The notes below the pieces were generated by a model. It saw only the letters and a list, made by a program, of their open reading frames with translations, was not told the DNA's origin and ran no database searches. A program made the translations under genes and the position numbers. Shown piece by piece: positions 26,721-35,973 of a stretch of 64,000 bases of DNA (position 1 is its first letter; the number at the start of each line of letters is the position of its first letter). This DNA comes from Subdoligranulum variabile (GTDB taxonomy: Bacteria > Bacillota > Clostridia > Oscillospirales > Ruminococcaceae): the NCBI GenBank assembly GCA_004554775.1, contig SFKI01000004.1:149332-213331 (forward strand). The letters are read 5' to 3'.

Positions 26721-27728
26721 ATGGGATTTTTCAACTTTTTCAAGCGCGATATCTCGGAGCAGGAGTTCCAGGAACAGCAAAAAATGAAGTATGGCCTGGA
26801 AAAGACCCGCACCGGCTTTTTCCAGAACATCGTCAACACGCTGACCCATGCGCAGATCGACGACGACCTGTATGATACCCTGGAAGAGCAGCTCATTTTG
26901 GCCGACGTCGGCCCCATGTGCGCCGTGCGCCTGGTGGATGAGCTGCGCGATGCCGTCGCGGAGAAGCACCTCAAGACCGGCCAGGAAGCGCTGGACGAGC
27001 TGCGCGAGATCATCTGCCGGGAGCTGACCCCCCGCTACCCGATGGACCTTGACGGCAAGCCCGCCGTCATCCTTGTTATCGGCGTCAACGGGGTCGGCAA
27101 AACGACGACCATCGCCAAGCTGGCCCATCTGTACAAGGATAAGGGCAAGCGCGTCATGCTGGCCGCGGGCGACACCTTCCGCGCCGCCGCCAGTGAACAG
27201 CTGGAACTGTGGGCCGACCGCGCCGGTGTGCCGTTGGTGCAGGCCGGGCAGGGTGCCGACCCCGCCGCCGTCATCTTTGACGCCGTCAAAAGCGCGACCG
27301 CCAAGGACTATGACATGGTCATTGCCGATACCGCAGGTCGCCTGCACAACAAAAAGGGCCTGATGGACGAGCTGGCGAAAATTTCCCGCAGCGTCAAAAA
27401 GGCCAGCCCCGAAGCCAGCCTCGAAGTGCTGCTGGTGCTGGACGCCATCACTGGCCAGAACGCCATCAGCCAGGCCGAGGAGTTCTGCCGCGCCGCCGGT
27501 GCCACCGGCATTGTGCTGACCAAACTGGACGGCACTCCGCGCGGCGGCTGCGCCGTTTCCGTGTGGGAAAACCTCGGTCTGCCCATCCGCTTCATCGGTG
27601 TGGGCGAGAAGATCGACGATCTGATGGAGTTCAACGCCCAGACCTTTGTCGAAACGCTGCTGCCCGAGGAAGCCTTGCAGAAAAAGAACGAAGAAGTGGA
27701 TGAAAACGCCGGGGAGGAACAGGCATGA
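26721..27728 (+). CDS. ftsY: Signal recognition particle receptor FtsY
   Basis: GTPase that docks SRP-ribosome complexes at the membrane. The 335 residues have an N-domain helical bundle, the G1 loop GVNGVGKTTTIAKLAHL, DTFRAAASEQLE, G3 DTAGRLHNKKGLMDEL and G4 TKLDGTPRGGCAV. There is almost no acidic A-domain, as in many Gram-positives; the N terminus is short and amphipathic. The stop overlaps the next start (ATGA). Confidence 0.96.
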   Translation: MGFFNFFKRDISEQEFQEQQKMKYGLEKTRTGFFQNIVNTLTHAQIDDDLYDTLEEQLILADVGPMCAVRLVDELRDAVAEKHLKTGQEALDELREIICRELTPRYPMDLDGKPAVILVIGVNGVGKTTTIAKLAHLYKDKGKRVMLAAGDTFRAAASEQLELWADRAGVPLVQAGQGADPAAVIFDAVKSATAKDYDMVIADTAGRLHNKKGLMDELAKISRSVKKASPEASLEVLLVLDAITGQNAISQAEEFCRAAGATGIVLTKLDGTPRGGCAVSVWENLGLPIRFIGVGEKIDDLMEFNAQTFVETLLPEEALQKKNEEVDENAGEEQA

Positions 27729-28354
27729 TCGTATGCGCCGCCAGCAACAACGCTGGCAAACTGAAAGAACTGCGCCGCATTCTGGAGCAGATGGGCCACG
27801 AGGTCAGGAGCCTGCGCGATTTGGGGATAGACCTTGACCCCGAGGAAACCGGCACCACCTTTGCCGAGAATGCCCGCATCAAGGCCGAAGCGTTCTGCAA
27901 GGCCAGCGGCCTGCCCACTGTGGCTGATGACTCCGGCCTGTGTGTTGACGCGCTGCACGGCGCGCCCGGCGTTTACAGCGCCCGCTATGCAGGCTGCCAC
28001 GGCGATGACGCCGCCAACAACGCCAAACTCTTGCACGAGATGGAAGCTGTCCCGGTGGGCGGCCGCGCCGCGCAGTTTGTCTCGGCCATCTGCTTTATGC
28101 TGCCCGATGGCCGCACGCTCGAAGTGGCAGGGGAGTGCCCGGGCTCCATCAGCTTTGCCGAGACCGGCACAAACGGCTTTGGCTACGACCCGCTGTTTGT
28201 GCCCGACCGCATCGGCCTGCCCGACGGCACCACCACCGAAAACACCGCCCGCCGCAGCTATGCCGAGCTGACCGACGCCGAGAAGGACGCCATCAGCCAC
28301 CGCGGCCGCGCCATGGAAAAACTGGCCGAACAGCTGCCCGCGTTTTTACAATAA
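27725..28354 (+). CDS. rdgB: XTP/dITP diphosphatase (RdgB/HAM1 family)
   Basis: Removes deaminated purine nucleotides (XTP, dITP, ITP) from the pool. The 209 residues begin IVCAASNNAGKLKELRRIL, followed by FAENARIKAEAFCKASGLPTVADDSGLCVDAL and GFGYDPLFV. The family's SHRG(R/Q)A tail motif appears as ISHRGRAME. It overlaps ftsY by four bases. Confidence 0.95.
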   Translation: MIVCAASNNAGKLKELRRILEQMGHEVRSLRDLGIDLDPEETGTTFAENARIKAEAFCKASGLPTVADDSGLCVDALHGAPGVYSARYAGCHGDDAANNAKLLHEMEAVPVGGRAAQFVSAICFMLPDGRTLEVAGECPGSISFAETGTNGFGYDPLFVPDRIGLPDGTTTENTARRSYAELTDAEKDAISHRGRAMEKLAEQLPAFLQ

Positions 28355-28379
28355 GATTTTACAAAAAAAGGAGACCACT

Positions 28380-28682
28380 ATGGCTTTAACCAGCAAACAG
28401 CGCGCCGCTCTGCGCAGCGCTGCCAACACCATCGACCCCGTTTTCCAGATCGGCAAGGGCGAGATCGACGAAACGCTCATCCAGGGCCTGGCCGACTGCA
28501 TCGCCGCCCGCGAACTGATCAAAATTAAGGTGCTGGAAAACAGCGAGTATTCGGCCCGCGAAGCCGCCGACGCCCTGTGCGAAGCGCTGGGCTGCGAGTG
28601 CGTGCAGGTCATCGGCCGCAAGTTCGTGCTGTTCAAGCAGAAGAAAAAGGAAAGCGCCTTTGACGCCATCCTGGCTAAATAA
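28380..28682 (+). CDS. yhbY: YhbY/CRM-domain RNA-binding protein
   Basis: A 100-residue single CRM domain protein associated with 50S ribosome assembly. Motifs are LTSKQRAALRSAANTIDPVFQIGKGE, the conserved I-K-K/V segment ELIKIKVLE and the C-terminal VIGRKFVLFK. AAGGAG precedes the ATG. The stop overlaps the nadD start (TAATG), giving the common yhbY-nadD-yqeK-rsfS order, here with an LCP gene inserted. Confidence 0.93.
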   Translation: MALTSKQRAALRSAANTIDPVFQIGKGEIDETLIQGLADCIAARELIKIKVLENSEYSAREAADALCEALGCECVQVIGRKFVLFKQKKKESAFDAILAK

Positions 28683-29296
28683 TGGGTGCCGCTAAAAAAG
28701 TGCTGCTCTACGGCGGCACGTTCGACCCGCCCCACAACGGCCACATGAATAATCTGCGCGCCGCGCTGACCTGCGTGCGGCCCGATAAGGCGATCGTTAT
28801 GCCTGCCGGTATCCCGCCGCACAAAAAGGCAAGCACTACCCCCGGCGATGTACGCCTGGCGATGTGCCAATGCTTTACGGTGCTCAGCCCGGCGGTGGAG
28901 GTCAGCGACTGGGAGATACGCCAGGGCGGGCGCAGCTACACCGTGCATACGCTGGAAATGCTGTGCGAAGCCTACCCCGGGGCCGAGTTGTACCTCTGCG
29001 TTGGCAGTGACATGCTGCTGACCTTTACCGCGTGGTACCGCTGGCGGGATATGCTTTCGATGGCCGCGCTGGTGGTGGAAAGCCGCGAAGCGGGTGACGA
29101 ACCCGCCTTGCAGGCCGCTGCCGCCGCGCTGACCGCCGAGGGAGGCAGGGTGCTGTTTGCCCGGGCTGAAGCCTACCCCTGTGCATCCAGCGACATCCGC
29201 AGCGGCAGGATCCCGCCCGAACGCTGGCCCGAAGTGCTCCCCCCCGAAACCCTGCGCGTGGTGCAGGAAAAGCATTTGTACAGGCAGAGACCGTAA
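28682..29296 (+). CDS. nadD: Nicotinate-nucleotide adenylyltransferase
   Basis: Adenylates nicotinate mononucleotide in NAD synthesis. The 204 residues begin KVLLYGGTFDPPHNGHMNNL, the nucleotidyltransferase GxFDPxHxGH motif. PAGIPPHKKAS follows, then LCVGSDMLLTFTAWYRW. The C-terminal nucleotide motif appears as ASSDIRSGR, where many relatives have ISSTxIR. It is translationally coupled to yhbY. Confidence 0.95.
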   Translation: MGAAKKVLLYGGTFDPPHNGHMNNLRAALTCVRPDKAIVMPAGIPPHKKASTTPGDVRLAMCQCFTVLSPAVEVSDWEIRQGGRSYTVHTLEMLCEAYPGAELYLCVGSDMLLTFTAWYRWRDMLSMAALVVESREAGDEPALQAAAAALTAEGGRVLFARAEAYPCASSDIRSGRIPPERWPEVLPPETLRVVQEKHLYRQRP

Positions 29297-29298
29297 GG

Positions 29299-29325
29299 AA
29301 AGGCTCCCCTCTAGGGGAGCCTTCA
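29299..29325 (+). terminator. Hairpin after nadD (no T tract)
   Basis: AAGGCTCCCC with GGGGAGCCTT forms a perfect 10-bp stem, but the following bases are CAGG. It may be a processing or partial termination site rather than a full terminator. Confidence 0.4.
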
Positions 29326-29379
29326 GGTACGCGTAGTAATACATCCCACAACCCCCCAAAAAAAGAAGGTTCAAAACCC

Positions 29380-29952
29380 ATGACCTGTGAAGAAGCCAAA
29401 GCGTTGGTGAAGCCGCGCCTGAGCGAAAAACGCTGGACGCACACCAAAAATGTAAAAAAAATGGCGGTAAAACTGGCAAAGCAATGGGGCGCAGACCCGG
29501 AAAAGGCCGCTGTGGCGGCAATTTTGCATGATTCTGCCAAAGAACTGCCAAAATCAGAGTTGTTGCAGATTTTTGCCGATAATGCTATAATAACAGAAAA
29601 TGCCCCTGCGCGCCCATCGCCCGTGTGGCATGGCATCGCCGCAGCCATCCTGGCCGAGACCCAATGGGGCGTTACCGATCCCGAGATCTTGTCCGCCATC
29701 CGCTGCCACACCACCGGCAAGCCGAACATGAGCAAACTGGACAAGATCATCTATCTGGCCGATATGTCCAGCGCCGAGCGCGACTGGCCCGGCGTGGACG
29801 ACCTGCGCAAACTGGAAATGCAGGACCTGGATCGGGCTTTGTGCGACGCACTCAAGCGCAGCATAGATTTTGTGGAAGAAAAGGGCGGCACACTGGACCC
29901 TGAAAGTGTAGCCGCTTACGAGTATGCAAAAGAGCATTTGCAAGAACCGTAA
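29380..29952 (+). CDS. yqeK: YqeK-type HD-domain hydrolase (Ap4A symmetrical hydrolase family)
   Basis: A 190-residue HD-domain phosphohydrolase. The metal site is visible as KRWTHTKNVKKMAVKLA, AAILHDSAKELP (HD), WHGIAAAILAE and IRCHTTGKPNMSKLDKIIYLADM. Relatives hydrolyse diadenosine tetraphosphate to two ADP. It sits in the nadD-yqeK-rsfS neighbourhood typical of Firmicutes. Confidence 0.92.
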   Translation: MTCEEAKALVKPRLSEKRWTHTKNVKKMAVKLAKQWGADPEKAAVAAILHDSAKELPKSELLQIFADNAIITENAPARPSPVWHGIAAAILAETQWGVTDPEILSAIRCHTTGKPNMSKLDKIIYLADMSSAERDWPGVDDLRKLEMQDLDRALCDALKRSIDFVEEKGGTLDPESVAAYEYAKEHLQEP

Positions 29953-30039
29953 AGGGAACCCAACACGCTTTGCCTGCGCCGGAATTTCGCGCTGCATCGT
30001 GTCCGTTCCCGCCGACTCCAAAAACAGGGAGGAAACACA

Positions 30040-31893
30040 ATGAGCGAACCGCGTAAGCTCAATACCGGCAGCGCGTCCGGCAGCTTTGACCAGTCCCAGT
30101 ACGAGGCTGCCCGCCGCCGTGCACAGGAGCAGGCCAACCAGAATGCCCGCCGCCGTACCATCCAGCAGCCCATGCGCACCCAGCAACAGGCACGGCAGAT
30201 CCGCCAGCAGATCCCGCAGCAGCCGCCTGTGCAGCAAGCCCCGGCTCAGCCTGTGCAGCAGGCCCCCGCACAGGAGGCCCCGCGCGAGCTGACCCATGCC
30301 CAGCGCCAGGCCCTGGCCTACCGCGCTGCGGCCGAGCGCAAGTACGGCAACACCGTGCAGTTCCCCACGCGGGAAATCCAGATCAGCCGCCAGAACCAGC
30401 CTGCGGCCCAGCAGCCGCAGCAGCGCACCATCCACCGCGAGGGCACGGCACAGCCTGCCCGCCCGCGCGCCCAGGTGCAGCAACTGGATGTAAACAAGGC
30501 CCAGGGCAGCCGCCCCGCCTTTAATTATGACGAGGCGGTCCCCGCCGGCGGCATCCAGATGGAAGAAGCCCCGCGCGCCCGCAAGGCCCGCCCGGCAGAA
30601 GAGGACGCCCCCCGCACCCACCATGCCTCCGGCGGCGGCCGCCGCAAACCGCCCCGCGGCGGTGAGCCTGCCGACGCCAAGCCCCACGGCAAAAAAGGCG
30701 GCAAAGGCGGCGGGAAAAAGAAGAAAAAGAAAGGCACTTGGTGGAAGATCCTGCTCATCACCCTGCTGGTGATCGTGCTGATCTTCGGCGGCGCATATGC
30801 GCTCATCATGGGTGCCATCGCCCCCCAGGGCGGCAGCATCAAGCTGAACCAGCTGGTCAACACCCCCAAAGAGTTCCAGGACGACGAGCTGAACATTCTT
30901 GTCACCGGTGTCGACCGTTCTTCCACGGGCAACCTGGCCGCCGGTTCCTCCAACGACTCCGATGTCAACGACGGCATGACCGATATGATCTTGTACGTCC
31001 ACTTCAACAACAAGACCGGCGAGCTGAAGATGCTGCAAATCCCGCGTGACACGATGGTCACGACCGATGCAAGCGTTTCCGGTAACTACCGCATCAACGG
31101 CGTCGCCAAGACCCAGGGCAGCGATAACAACAACAATATGGCCGCCCTGTGTGAGCTGGTCGCCGACCAGTACAAGATCCCCATTGATGGTTATGTCACC
31201 ATCCGCCTGGAAATGCTGACCGAACTGGTCGACCTCTTTGGCGGCATCGAGATCTATGTCCCGCAGGATATGGACTACCAGGGCAGCCACATTTCGCAGG
31301 GCTACCAGACGCTGAAGGGCGATGCCTGCGAATTCCTGCTGCGTGCGCGCCACATTTACAACAATGGCGACCTGGGCCGCCTGAATATGCAGCGCCAGTT
31401 CTACGCCGCTTTGTTCCGCCGCCTCAAGAGCATCGACAATGTCTTTGACGTGGCAAAGCTGACCCCCGCCGTGCTGAATTATATGGAGACCGACCTCTCG
31501 GCGTCGAAGCTCGTCAGCTTTGCAATCAGTATGCTCAAGATCGATTCCAGTAAGATCATGATCTGTCAGATGCCGGTGTTCAGCGGCCCGCAGTATCAGG
31601 GCCAGGCGCTGCTGTATGCAGCCCGACAGGCCGACGCCGACCTGCTGAACGAGTATTTCCGCGAGAATACCGGCCCGGTCGATGCCAGCCAGCTCAACCT
31701 GTGCGACAACGTCGTTGATACATCCGGCCTGACTGCTTCGGATCCCAATATTCAGGTCCTTGGCGGCCTGATGAGCGAAGCCGACGACGCTCAGAAGCAC
31801 GATAACATCGACGGTTCCAACCAGGTGCAGGACGTTATGGCGAACGAACCCGCCGCGTCTGAATCCGAATCCACCAGCGAACCGGCCGCTTAA
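30040..31893 (+). CDS. LytR-CpsA-Psr (LCP) family protein with long Gln-rich cytoplasmic extension
   Basis: Transfers undecaprenyl-linked polymers onto peptidoglycan. The 617 residues have an unusually long N-terminal cytoplasmic part of about 230 residues, rich in Gln, Pro and Arg. It ends in a Lys/Gly tract (KKGGKGGGKKKKKKG). One membrane helix follows (about 233-258). The extracellular LCP domain shows LNILVTGVDRSS, MTDMILYVHF, MLQIPRDTMV, YRINGVAKT and the Arg-rich RARHIYNNGDLGRLNMQRQF. The tail is Ser/Glu-rich. It lies between yqeK and rsfS, as in many Firmicutes. Confidence 0.92.
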   Translation: MSEPRKLNTGSASGSFDQSQYEAARRRAQEQANQNARRRTIQQPMRTQQQARQIRQQIPQQPPVQQAPAQPVQQAPAQEAPRELTHAQRQALAYRAAAERKYGNTVQFPTREIQISRQNQPAAQQPQQRTIHREGTAQPARPRAQVQQLDVNKAQGSRPAFNYDEAVPAGGIQMEEAPRARKARPAEEDAPRTHHASGGGRRKPPRGGEPADAKPHGKKGGKGGGKKKKKKGTWWKILLITLLVIVLIFGGAYALIMGAIAPQGGSIKLNQLVNTPKEFQDDELNILVTGVDRSSTGNLAAGSSNDSDVNDGMTDMILYVHFNNKTGELKMLQIPRDTMVTTDASVSGNYRINGVAKTQGSDNNNNMAALCELVADQYKIPIDGYVTIRLEMLTELVDLFGGIEIYVPQDMDYQGSHISQGYQTLKGDACEFLLRARHIYNNGDLGRLNMQRQFYAALFRRLKSIDNVFDVAKLTPAVLNYMETDLSASKLVSFAISMLKIDSSKIMICQMPVFSGPQYQGQALLYAARQADADLLNEYFRENTGPVDASQLNLCDNVVDTSGLTASDPNIQVLGGLMSEADDAQKHDNIDGSNQVQDVMANEPAASESESTSEPAA

Positions 31894-31908
31894 AATAAGG
31901 AGAACCCT

Positions 31909-32286
31909 ATGGAAAGCAGAGAACTTGCCATCCGTCTGGCCCGCGCGCTGGACGCCAAAAAGGCCTTTAACATCCACATTCTGGAGGTTGAGGACCTGAC
32001 CACCGTTACCGAGTATTTTGTCATCGCCACCGGCAACTCCACCACCCATGTGGGTGCCCTGGCCGATGAAGCCGAGTTCCAGCTGGGCCGCGAGGGCGTG
32101 CAGGTGCTGCGCACCGAGGGCCACGACGGCAAGCGCTGGGTGCTGCTGGACTACGGCAGCGTTATCGTCCACGTCTTTACCCAGGAAGCCCATGACTACT
32201 ACGACCTGGAACACCTGTGGGCCGATGCCAAGCCCGTGCCCGCCAGCGAATGGCTGCCGGAAGAGACCGGGACCCCGGCTGAATAA
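31909..32286 (+). CDS. rsfS: Ribosome silencing factor RsfS
   Basis: Binds L14 and blocks subunit joining in stationary phase. The 125 residues show IRLARALDAKKAFNIHILEV, YFVIATGNSTTHVGALADE and the end motif DYGSVIVHVFTQEAHDYYDLEHLW. AAGGAG precedes the ATG. Confidence 0.95.
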   Translation: MESRELAIRLARALDAKKAFNIHILEVEDLTTVTEYFVIATGNSTTHVGALADEAEFQLGREGVQVLRTEGHDGKRWVLLDYGSVIVHVFTQEAHDYYDLEHLWADAKPVPASEWLPEETGTPAE

Positions 32287-32337
32287 CCTTACAGCAAAAC
32301 CCGTTTACATTATCAACGTGGGGAGAAAAGATAGAGT

Positions 32338-34881
32338 ATGAAATACGATTTCAAAACCGTTGAGGCCAAATGGCAGAAGGTGTGGGAGGACGAAGATACC
32401 TTCCATGCCGGGATCGACCATTCCAAGCCCAAATTCTACGCCTTGGTCGAGTTCCCGTATCCCTCGGCCGCTGGTCTGCACGTCGGTCATCCGCGCAGCT
32501 ACACCGCGCTGGATATCGTCGCCCGCAAAAAGCGCCAGTGCGGCTACAACGTCCTGTACCCCATGGGTTGGGACGCTTTCGGCCTGCCGACTGAGAACTA
32601 CGCCCTGAAAAACCACATCAACCCCGAGATCGTCACTGCCCAGAACGTGGCCCGCTTCAAGAGCCAGCTCAAGGCCCTGGGCCTGTCCTTTGACTGGGAC
32701 CGCGAGATCAACACCACCGACCCTGAGTATTACAAGTGGACCCAGTGGATTTTCATCCAGCTGTTCAAAAAGGGCCTGGCGTACAAGAAAGAGACTACCG
32801 TCAACTACTGCACCGGCTGCAAGGTCGTGCTGGCCAACGAGGAAGTCGTCAACGGCGTCTGCGAGCGCTGCGGCAGCCCCGTTGTGCAGAAAAACAAGAG
32901 CCAGTGGATGCTCAAGATCACGGCCTACGCTGACCGCCTGATCAACGATCTGGACGATGTCGACTACATCGATCGCGTCAAGACCCAGCAGCGCAACTGG
33001 ATCGGCCGCAGCCATGGTGCCGAGATCAACTTCGACACCACCGCCGGCGATACCCTGACTGTCTACACCACCCGCGCGGACACGCTGTTCGGCTGCACCT
33101 ACATGGTCATCAGCCCCGAGCATGCCTTCATCAAAAAGTGGACCGACGCCGGGCTTATCAAGAATGCCGACGCTGTCTCCGCTTATCAGGAGGAAGCCGC
33201 CCGCAAGTCTGACTTTGAGCGTACCGAGCTGAACAAGGAAAAGACCGGCGTCGTTATCGAGGGTGTGCAGGCCGTCAACCCTGTTAATGGCAAGCAGGTG
33301 CCCATCTTCGTGTCTGATTACGTCCTGGCTACCTACGGCACCGGCGCCATCATGGCCGTGCCCGCCCACGATACCCGTGACTGGGAGTTTGCCAAGAAAT
33401 TCGGCATGCCCATTATCGAGGTCGTCAAGGGCACTACCGAGAGCAATCTCGACAAGGAAGCCTTCACCGACGTTGCCACCGGCACGCTGGTCAACTCGGG
33501 CTTCCTGGACGGCCTGTCTGTCGAGGATGCCAAGAACAAGATGTACGCCTGGCTGGAAGAAAACGGCAAGGGGCACAAGCAGGTCAACTTCAAGCTGCGT
33601 GACTGGGTGTTCAGCCGCCAGCGTTACTGGGGCGAGCCCATCCCCATGGTTTACTGCGACAAGTGCGGCTGGGTGCCCCTGCCCGAGAGCGAGCTGCCCC
33701 TGCGCCTGCCCGAGATCAAGGACTTCGAGCCTGGCGAAAACGGCGAAAGCCCGCTGGCCCGCCATACCGAGTGGGTCAACACCACCTGCCCCTGCTGCGG
33801 TGCCCCCGCCAAGCGCGAGACTGACACCATGCCCCAGTGGGCCGGTTCCAGCTGGTATTTCCTGCGTTACTGCGACCCCCACAACCACGATGCGATCGCC
33901 AGCAAAGAGGCTTTGGAATACTGGAGCCCCGTCGACTGGTACAACGGCGGCATGGAGCACACCACCCTGCACCTGTTGTACAGCCGTTTCTGGCATAAAT
34001 TCCTGTATGATATCGGCGTAGTGCCCAGCAAGGAGCCCTACCAGAAGCGTACTTCTCACGGCATGATCCTGGGCTTGAACCCCCATGCCTTTGAAAACCA
34101 GCCCGATGCCGAGCGCAAGCGCCTGCTGGCCGAGTACGGCGACGAAAAGGGTGCCCGCAAGGCCCTGGTCGAGAAGTACGGCGAGATGGCTGAGCATCCC
34201 ATCGTCAAGATGAGCAAGTCTCTGGGCAACGTCGTCAACCCCGACGATGTCGTCAACGAGTACGGTGCCGATACGCTGCGCCTGTACGAGATGTTCATCG
34301 GCGACTTTGAAAAGGCCGCCCCCTGGAACACCTCTTCCATCAAGGGCTGCAAGCGTTTCCTCGATAAGATTTGGTCCATGAGCGAGAAGCTCGTGGACGG
34401 CGACGGCATCCGCCCCGAGCTGGAAGCCGTGGCCAACCGCACCATCAAGAAGGTCGGCGAGGACATCGACGCGCTGAAAGCCAACACCGCCATTGCGCAG
34501 CTGATGATCTACGTCAATGCCCTCAGCGATAAGGGCGGCGCGACCAAGGCCGAGTACGAGGTCTTGCTCCAGTTGCTGAATCCGTTCGCCCCCCACATGA
34601 CCGAGGAGCTCTGGCAGCAGCTTGGCCACACCGAGCAGCTGGCCTACCACGCCTGGCCCACCTACGATGAGGCCAAGTGCGTTGAGCAGACCATCGAGAT
34701 CGCGGTGCAGGTCAACGGCAAGGTCAAGGCCCGCATCAACGTGCCTGCTGCCATCGAGAACGCCGATGCTATCGCCCAGGCCAAGGCCGAGCCCGCGGTG
34801 GCCGAAGCCATCGCTGGCAAGACCATTGCCAAAGAGATCTACGTCAAAGGCAAGCTGGTCAACATCGCCGTGAAGGGTTGA
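32338..34881 (+). CDS. leuS: Leucine--tRNA ligase
   Basis: Class I synthetase of 847 residues with an editing domain. HIGH-type motif HVGHPRSYTALD is preceded by FPYPSAAGL. A zinc insertion, CTGCKVVLANEEVVNGVCERCG, is present. The CP1 editing domain spans about 220-420 (YTTRADTLFGCTYMV). KMSKS is in HPIVKMSKSLGNVVNPDDVV. The C-terminal tRNA-binding domain ends the protein. It follows rsfS and is closed by a strong terminator. Confidence 0.97.
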   Translation: MKYDFKTVEAKWQKVWEDEDTFHAGIDHSKPKFYALVEFPYPSAAGLHVGHPRSYTALDIVARKKRQCGYNVLYPMGWDAFGLPTENYALKNHINPEIVTAQNVARFKSQLKALGLSFDWDREINTTDPEYYKWTQWIFIQLFKKGLAYKKETTVNYCTGCKVVLANEEVVNGVCERCGSPVVQKNKSQWMLKITAYADRLINDLDDVDYIDRVKTQQRNWIGRSHGAEINFDTTAGDTLTVYTTRADTLFGCTYMVISPEHAFIKKWTDAGLIKNADAVSAYQEEAARKSDFERTELNKEKTGVVIEGVQAVNPVNGKQVPIFVSDYVLATYGTGAIMAVPAHDTRDWEFAKKFGMPIIEVVKGTTESNLDKEAFTDVATGTLVNSGFLDGLSVEDAKNKMYAWLEENGKGHKQVNFKLRDWVFSRQRYWGEPIPMVYCDKCGWVPLPESELPLRLPEIKDFEPGENGESPLARHTEWVNTTCPCCGAPAKRETDTMPQWAGSSWYFLRYCDPHNHDAIASKEALEYWSPVDWYNGGMEHTTLHLLYSRFWHKFLYDIGVVPSKEPYQKRTSHGMILGLNPHAFENQPDAERKRLLAEYGDEKGARKALVEKYGEMAEHPIVKMSKSLGNVVNPDDVVNEYGADTLRLYEMFIGDFEKAAPWNTSSIKGCKRFLDKIWSMSEKLVDGDGIRPELEAVANRTIKKVGEDIDALKANTAIAQLMIYVNALSDKGGATKAEYEVLLQLLNPFAPHMTEELWQQLGHTEQLAYHAWPTYDEAKCVEQTIEIAVQVNGKVKARINVPAAIENADAIAQAKAEPAVAEAIAGKTIAKEIYVKGKLVNIAVKG

Positions 34882-34928
34882 TGCGATTCTTTCTTTGAAA
34901 AGAAAGCACCAGAGAAACTTTAAAGCAA

Positions 34929-34958
34929 AAGGCAGAACGCGCGCGTTCTGCCTTTTTT
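34929..34958. terminator. Rho-independent terminator after leuS
   Basis: A perfect 10-bp stem, GGCAGAACGC with GCGTTCTGCC, is preceded by AAAA and followed by TTTTTT. Confidence 0.92.
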
Positions 34959-34959
34959 G

Positions 34960-34988
34960 TTTACAAACGGCGAAAAGTACGATATAAT
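34960..34988 (+). promoter_or_regulatory. Promoter of the glycosyltransferase-MATE pair
   Basis: TTTACA (34960-34965), a 17-bp spacer and TATAAT (34983-34988) lie directly after the leuS terminator and 38 bases before the next start codon. Confidence 0.75.
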
Positions 34989-35026
34989 AAAAGACACAAA
35001 TTCGTTACGAAAGCAGGTCACAAACC

Positions 35027-35968
35027 ATGCTCATCAGTCTAATCGTACCTTGTTATAACGAGGAAGAGGCCATGCCTCTGTTTTATAAAGAAGCTAGCCG
35101 TGTGGCGGCCGAAATGAAAACCAGCCACGGCGCGGATTTCGAGTTCATCTTTGTGGATGACGGCTCCCGCGATGGCACTCTGCGTGTGGCGCGCGAGCTG
35201 CACGCCCAGGATGACCGCGTGCGATATGTTTCGTTCAGCCGCAACTTTGGCAAGGAGGCTGGTATCTACGCGGGCCTGCAAGCCGCCAAGGGTGACTATG
35301 TTGCCACGATGGACGCCGACTTGCAGGATCCCCCGGCGCTGCTGCCCCAGATGCTGGATACGCTGCTGACCGGCGAGTACGACTGCGCCGCCACCCGCCG
35401 CACCACCCGCAAGGGTGAGCCGCCGCTGCGCAGCTGGTTTGCCCGCAAATTTTACCAGATCATCAACAAAATGTCCGATACGGAAATTGTCGACGGTGCG
35501 CGCGATTTCCGCCTGATGAGCCGAAAAATGACTGACGCCGTGCTCAGCATGGCCGAGTACAACCGCTTCAGCAAGGGCATTTTCAGCTGGGTCGGCTTCA
35601 AGACCAAGTGGTTCGACTACGAGAACATTGAGCGCGTGGCAGGTACCACTAAGTGGAACTTCTGGGGCCTGTTCAAATACTCCATCGAGGGTATCGTCGG
35701 CTTCTCCACCACGCCGCTGCTGGTGGCCGCAGGCGTGGGTGTGCTGTTCTGCATCCTGGCGTTTATCGGCATCATTTTTGTTATCGTCCGCGCGCTGGCC
35801 TTTGGCGACCCCACTTCCGGCTGGCCGAGCCTTGTCTGCATTATTCTGCTGTGCAGCGGCGTGCAGTTGTTCTGCACCGGCATTGTGGGCGAATACCTAG
35901 CCAAGACCTACCTCGAAGTCAAGCACCGCCCCATCTACATTGTGGCCGAGACTGAGGAAGATAAATAA
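35027..35968 (+). CDS. Family 2 glycosyltransferase with two C-terminal membrane helices (GtrB/DPM-like)
   Basis: A 313-residue GT-A enzyme that probably charges a polyprenyl phosphate with a sugar. Motifs are LISLIVPCYNEEEAM, FIFVDDGSRDGTL, SFSRNFGKEAGIYAGLQAAKGDYVATMDADLQDPP (DxD-type metal site) and the ARDFRLMSRK/VGFKTKWFDY region. Two hydrophobic helices (about 232-262 and 270-295) anchor it. The sugar and end product are unknown. A MATE transporter follows five bases later. Confidence 0.9.
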   Translation: MLISLIVPCYNEEEAMPLFYKEASRVAAEMKTSHGADFEFIFVDDGSRDGTLRVARELHAQDDRVRYVSFSRNFGKEAGIYAGLQAAKGDYVATMDADLQDPPALLPQMLDTLLTGEYDCAATRRTTRKGEPPLRSWFARKFYQIINKMSDTEIVDGARDFRLMSRKMTDAVLSMAEYNRFSKGIFSWVGFKTKWFDYENIERVAGTTKWNFWGLFKYSIEGIVGFSTTPLLVAAGVGVLFCILAFIGIIFVIVRALAFGDPTSGWPSLVCIILLCSGVQLFCTGIVGEYLAKTYLEVKHRPIYIVAETEEDK

Positions 35969-35973
35969 CGTAT

